From: Penium margaritaceum
Lineage: Eukaryota > Streptophyta > Zygnematophyceae > Desmidiales > Peniaceae
Direction of reading: 5' to 3'
DNA length: 20,654 nucleotides
NCBI GenBank assembly: GCA_023375785.1
Contig: SZWC01023098.1
Coordinates: forward strand, 1 to 20,654
The position numbers and the translations under genes were made by a program. Positions 18,653 to 20,654 of this stretch are shown piece by piece (positions within the stretch are counted from its first letter, which is position 1; every line of letters begins with the position of its first letter). The notes under the pieces are model-generated. The model ran no database searches. It was not told where the DNA came from and saw only the letters and a list, made by a program, of their open reading frames with translations.

Positions 18653-20625
18653 ATGGTATTCCCAGGCATTTCAAGGCATTTCCGATCATTGCCAAGAATT
18701 GTCCATGCATTGCTCTTATTGCCTAGGTATTGCTAGCCATTGCCCGGGCATTGCCAAGAATCACAAGGTGTTGCGAAGCAATACCCAAACATTATCTGGC
18801 ATTGCCTAGGCATTGATAGGCATTGCCACACATTTTTAGGCATTGCTAAGCATTGGTGGACATTGCCAAGCATTGCTAGTCATTTCCAAGCATTGCAAGT
18901 CATTGATGATGAAGTGCCTTGCATTGCCAAGCATTACCCAAGTATTCATGGGCATTATCTAGACATTGCAAGGCATCTCCCAGGCAGTGCCCTGGTATTG
19001 CGAGGCATTGCCAAGCATCGCCAGGAATTTTGAGGCATTGCAAAGCATTGCCAGGCATTACCAAGGTTCGCCAAGCATTGATAGACAGTTTTAGGCATTG
19101 CCAATAATTACCTTGGCACTACCTAGGCATTACGAGAAATAGCTAAGCATTGATAGCCATTGCTAGGCATTTCTAGGAACTTTCATGGCATTGCCAGGCA
19201 TTGTCTAGGTGTTACTAGTCATTACAAGGAATTTCTAGGCATTACCAGGAATTGCCCAACCATTACCAAGCATTACCAAGCATTGCGATTGATTGCCAAG
19301 CACTACTACGCAATGCTCAGGCATTGCCACGCATTCTCAGGCATTGTCCAAGAATCACCCATGCATTACCCAGGCATTGCCAAACATTGCCACATATTGA
19401 TGGGCTTCTTGAGGAGTTACCAAACAATGACGGGCATTGTGACACATTGTCAAGGCATTGCCCAAGCATTACCAAGTAATGCCACACATTTCTCAGGTAT
19501 TGCTAAGTGTTGTAAGGCATAGTCAAGCATTGTCGAGGCATTTCCAGGCATTACGTGGCAATTTCATGCATCATCCAGCATTACAAGGCATTGTCTAGCA
19601 TTGTCCACGGATTTCCAGCCATTGCAAGGCATTTCCTCACCATTGCCAAGCATTTCCAGGCGTTTCCAGGGCATTGTCCAGCATTCCGAAGCATAGCCCA
19701 GGTATTCCGAGGCAAAACCCAACATTGTGAAGCATTGCCTAGGTGTTACCAGGCACAACCAGGTAGTTTCAAGGCATTGCCAAGATTTTCAAAGCATTAC
19801 CATGCATTTCTAGATGTTACCAAGCATTGCCCTTGCAATGCCGTGCATTGCCTAGGCATTCCTAGGCATTTCCAAGCATTATCCATGCATTTTCCAGGAA
19901 TTTCCACGCATTGTCCACGCATGATCACACATTGCTAGGCATAACCGAGACATCACTAGGCATTGCTCAAGCATTACCCACGCATTGCCAAGCATTGGCA
20001 GCAATTCCTAGGCATTGCCTCTAATCACCAAGTAATGCCCATGCATTTCTAGACATTGACTAGGCATTTCCACATAGTGCCAGGCATTGCCACATTACCA
20101 AGCGTTGCTACGCATTGTCCATGCATTGCCAAGCATTGCACTTGCGATGCCTGACATTGACAGGACGTGCCGAGGCAAAAATTTAACATTGACATGCATT
20201 GCATAGGCTGTGACATGCATTACCCATGCACTACCAGGCAAAACTAGGAATTGCCACGTATTGCCCGGAATTCCCAAGCATTGGTAAGCATTACCATTCA
20301 TTGTTCAAGCATTCCAAAGTGCTCCCAAGCATTACTAGAGTGTTTCCAGGTGCCACCCAGGCATTGCCTGACATTGGCACGTGTTGCCAAGCATTGTGAG
20401 GCATTGCCAAGCAATGCCAGGAATTGTAAAGCATTTTCCAGGAATTGCATGGCATTGCCAGACATAGCCTAGGCATTGTCAAGCATTGCTGGGCATTGCC
20501 TAAGTATTTCCAAGCATTGCTAGGAATTGCGAGGCATTGCAAAGAATTTCTAGGCATTGCCCAAGCATTCCCAAACATTGTTTTGAATTGCCAAGAATTG
20601 CTTACTCATTCCCTTGCGTTTTCAG
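18653..20625. repeat. Minisatellite, right fragment (about 10-bp unit)
   Basis: About 190 degenerate tandem units of 10, sometimes 11, bases with consensus close to AGGCATTGCC/AAGCATTGCC. It continues the array cut at 2720. The core GGCATTGCC is nearly self-complementary. Several open frames on both strands (for example 19160-19522 and 19555-19938 on +, 20291-20578 on -) encode peptides repeating every 10 residues (three units). They are by-products of the periodicity and I call none a gene. The last 30 bases of the window leave the repeat. Confidence 0.93.
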
Positions 20626-20654
20626 GCATTGGATGTGCCACCAGCACCCGAAAG

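Noticed and set aside
18740-20578. Long open frames on both strands in the satellite, giving peptides with His-Cys-Gln or Asn-Ala-Trp repeats
   Set aside because: They follow from a short, stop-poor tandem unit, occur on both strands and stop at random where units mutate. No start context or domain.
18653-20625. CRISPR array
   Set aside because: Units are 10-11 bp, contiguous and degenerate, with no spacers, and the setting is eukaryotic.

Overview
The window is repeat DNA from a large eukaryotic genome, most likely a green plant (streptophyte). The evidence is a Ty1/copia LTR retrotransposon with initiator-Met tRNA primer sites, a second copia-type element nested in it, and a degenerate satellite around both. 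I see no intact host gene, no rRNA or tRNA gene and no prokaryotic feature. The species cannot be named from this sequence alone.

Layout on the + strand: 1-2477 has no recognisable gene. 2478-2720 is the left piece of a minisatellite with a period of about 10 bp (core GGCATTGCC), and 18648 to about 20625 is its right piece. Between them lies an old Copia element on the minus strand (2721-18647), flanked by ATTGC target duplications (2716-2720, 18648-18652). Its 5' LTR is 17804-18647, its PBS 17788-17803, followed by a CAG-rich leader (about 15960-17787), degraded gag, protease, integrase, RT and RNase H (about 15900 down to 10711), a PPT (10632-10640) and a 3' LTR. That 3' LTR is split in two (2721-3198 and 10251-10631) by a second LTR element at 3199-10245, flanked by GAGTT/CAGTT.

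The nested element is also on the minus strand. It has 810 and 816 bp LTRs starting TGTTGG, a canonical PBS (9418-9429), a CAG-rich leader, and a large gag-like gene with one CCHC zinc knuckle. It has no protease, integrase or RT, so it looks like a gag-only, non-autonomous element (TR-GAG type) that would need pol from a relative. Its gag-like frame runs about 2.2 kb and most of it matches nothing I recognise.

Both elements are dead. The outer pol reading can be followed through several frameshifts. In-frame stops are strongly biased to TAG (14 TAG, 4 TGA, at most 1 TAA), and the key residues of protease, integrase, RT and RNase H are changed, mostly by G-to-A transitions. This fits long C-to-T decay of a silenced element. 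By eye the outer LTR halves differ by about 12 percent and the nested LTRs by about 10 percent, in keeping with the order satellite, then outer element, then nested element.
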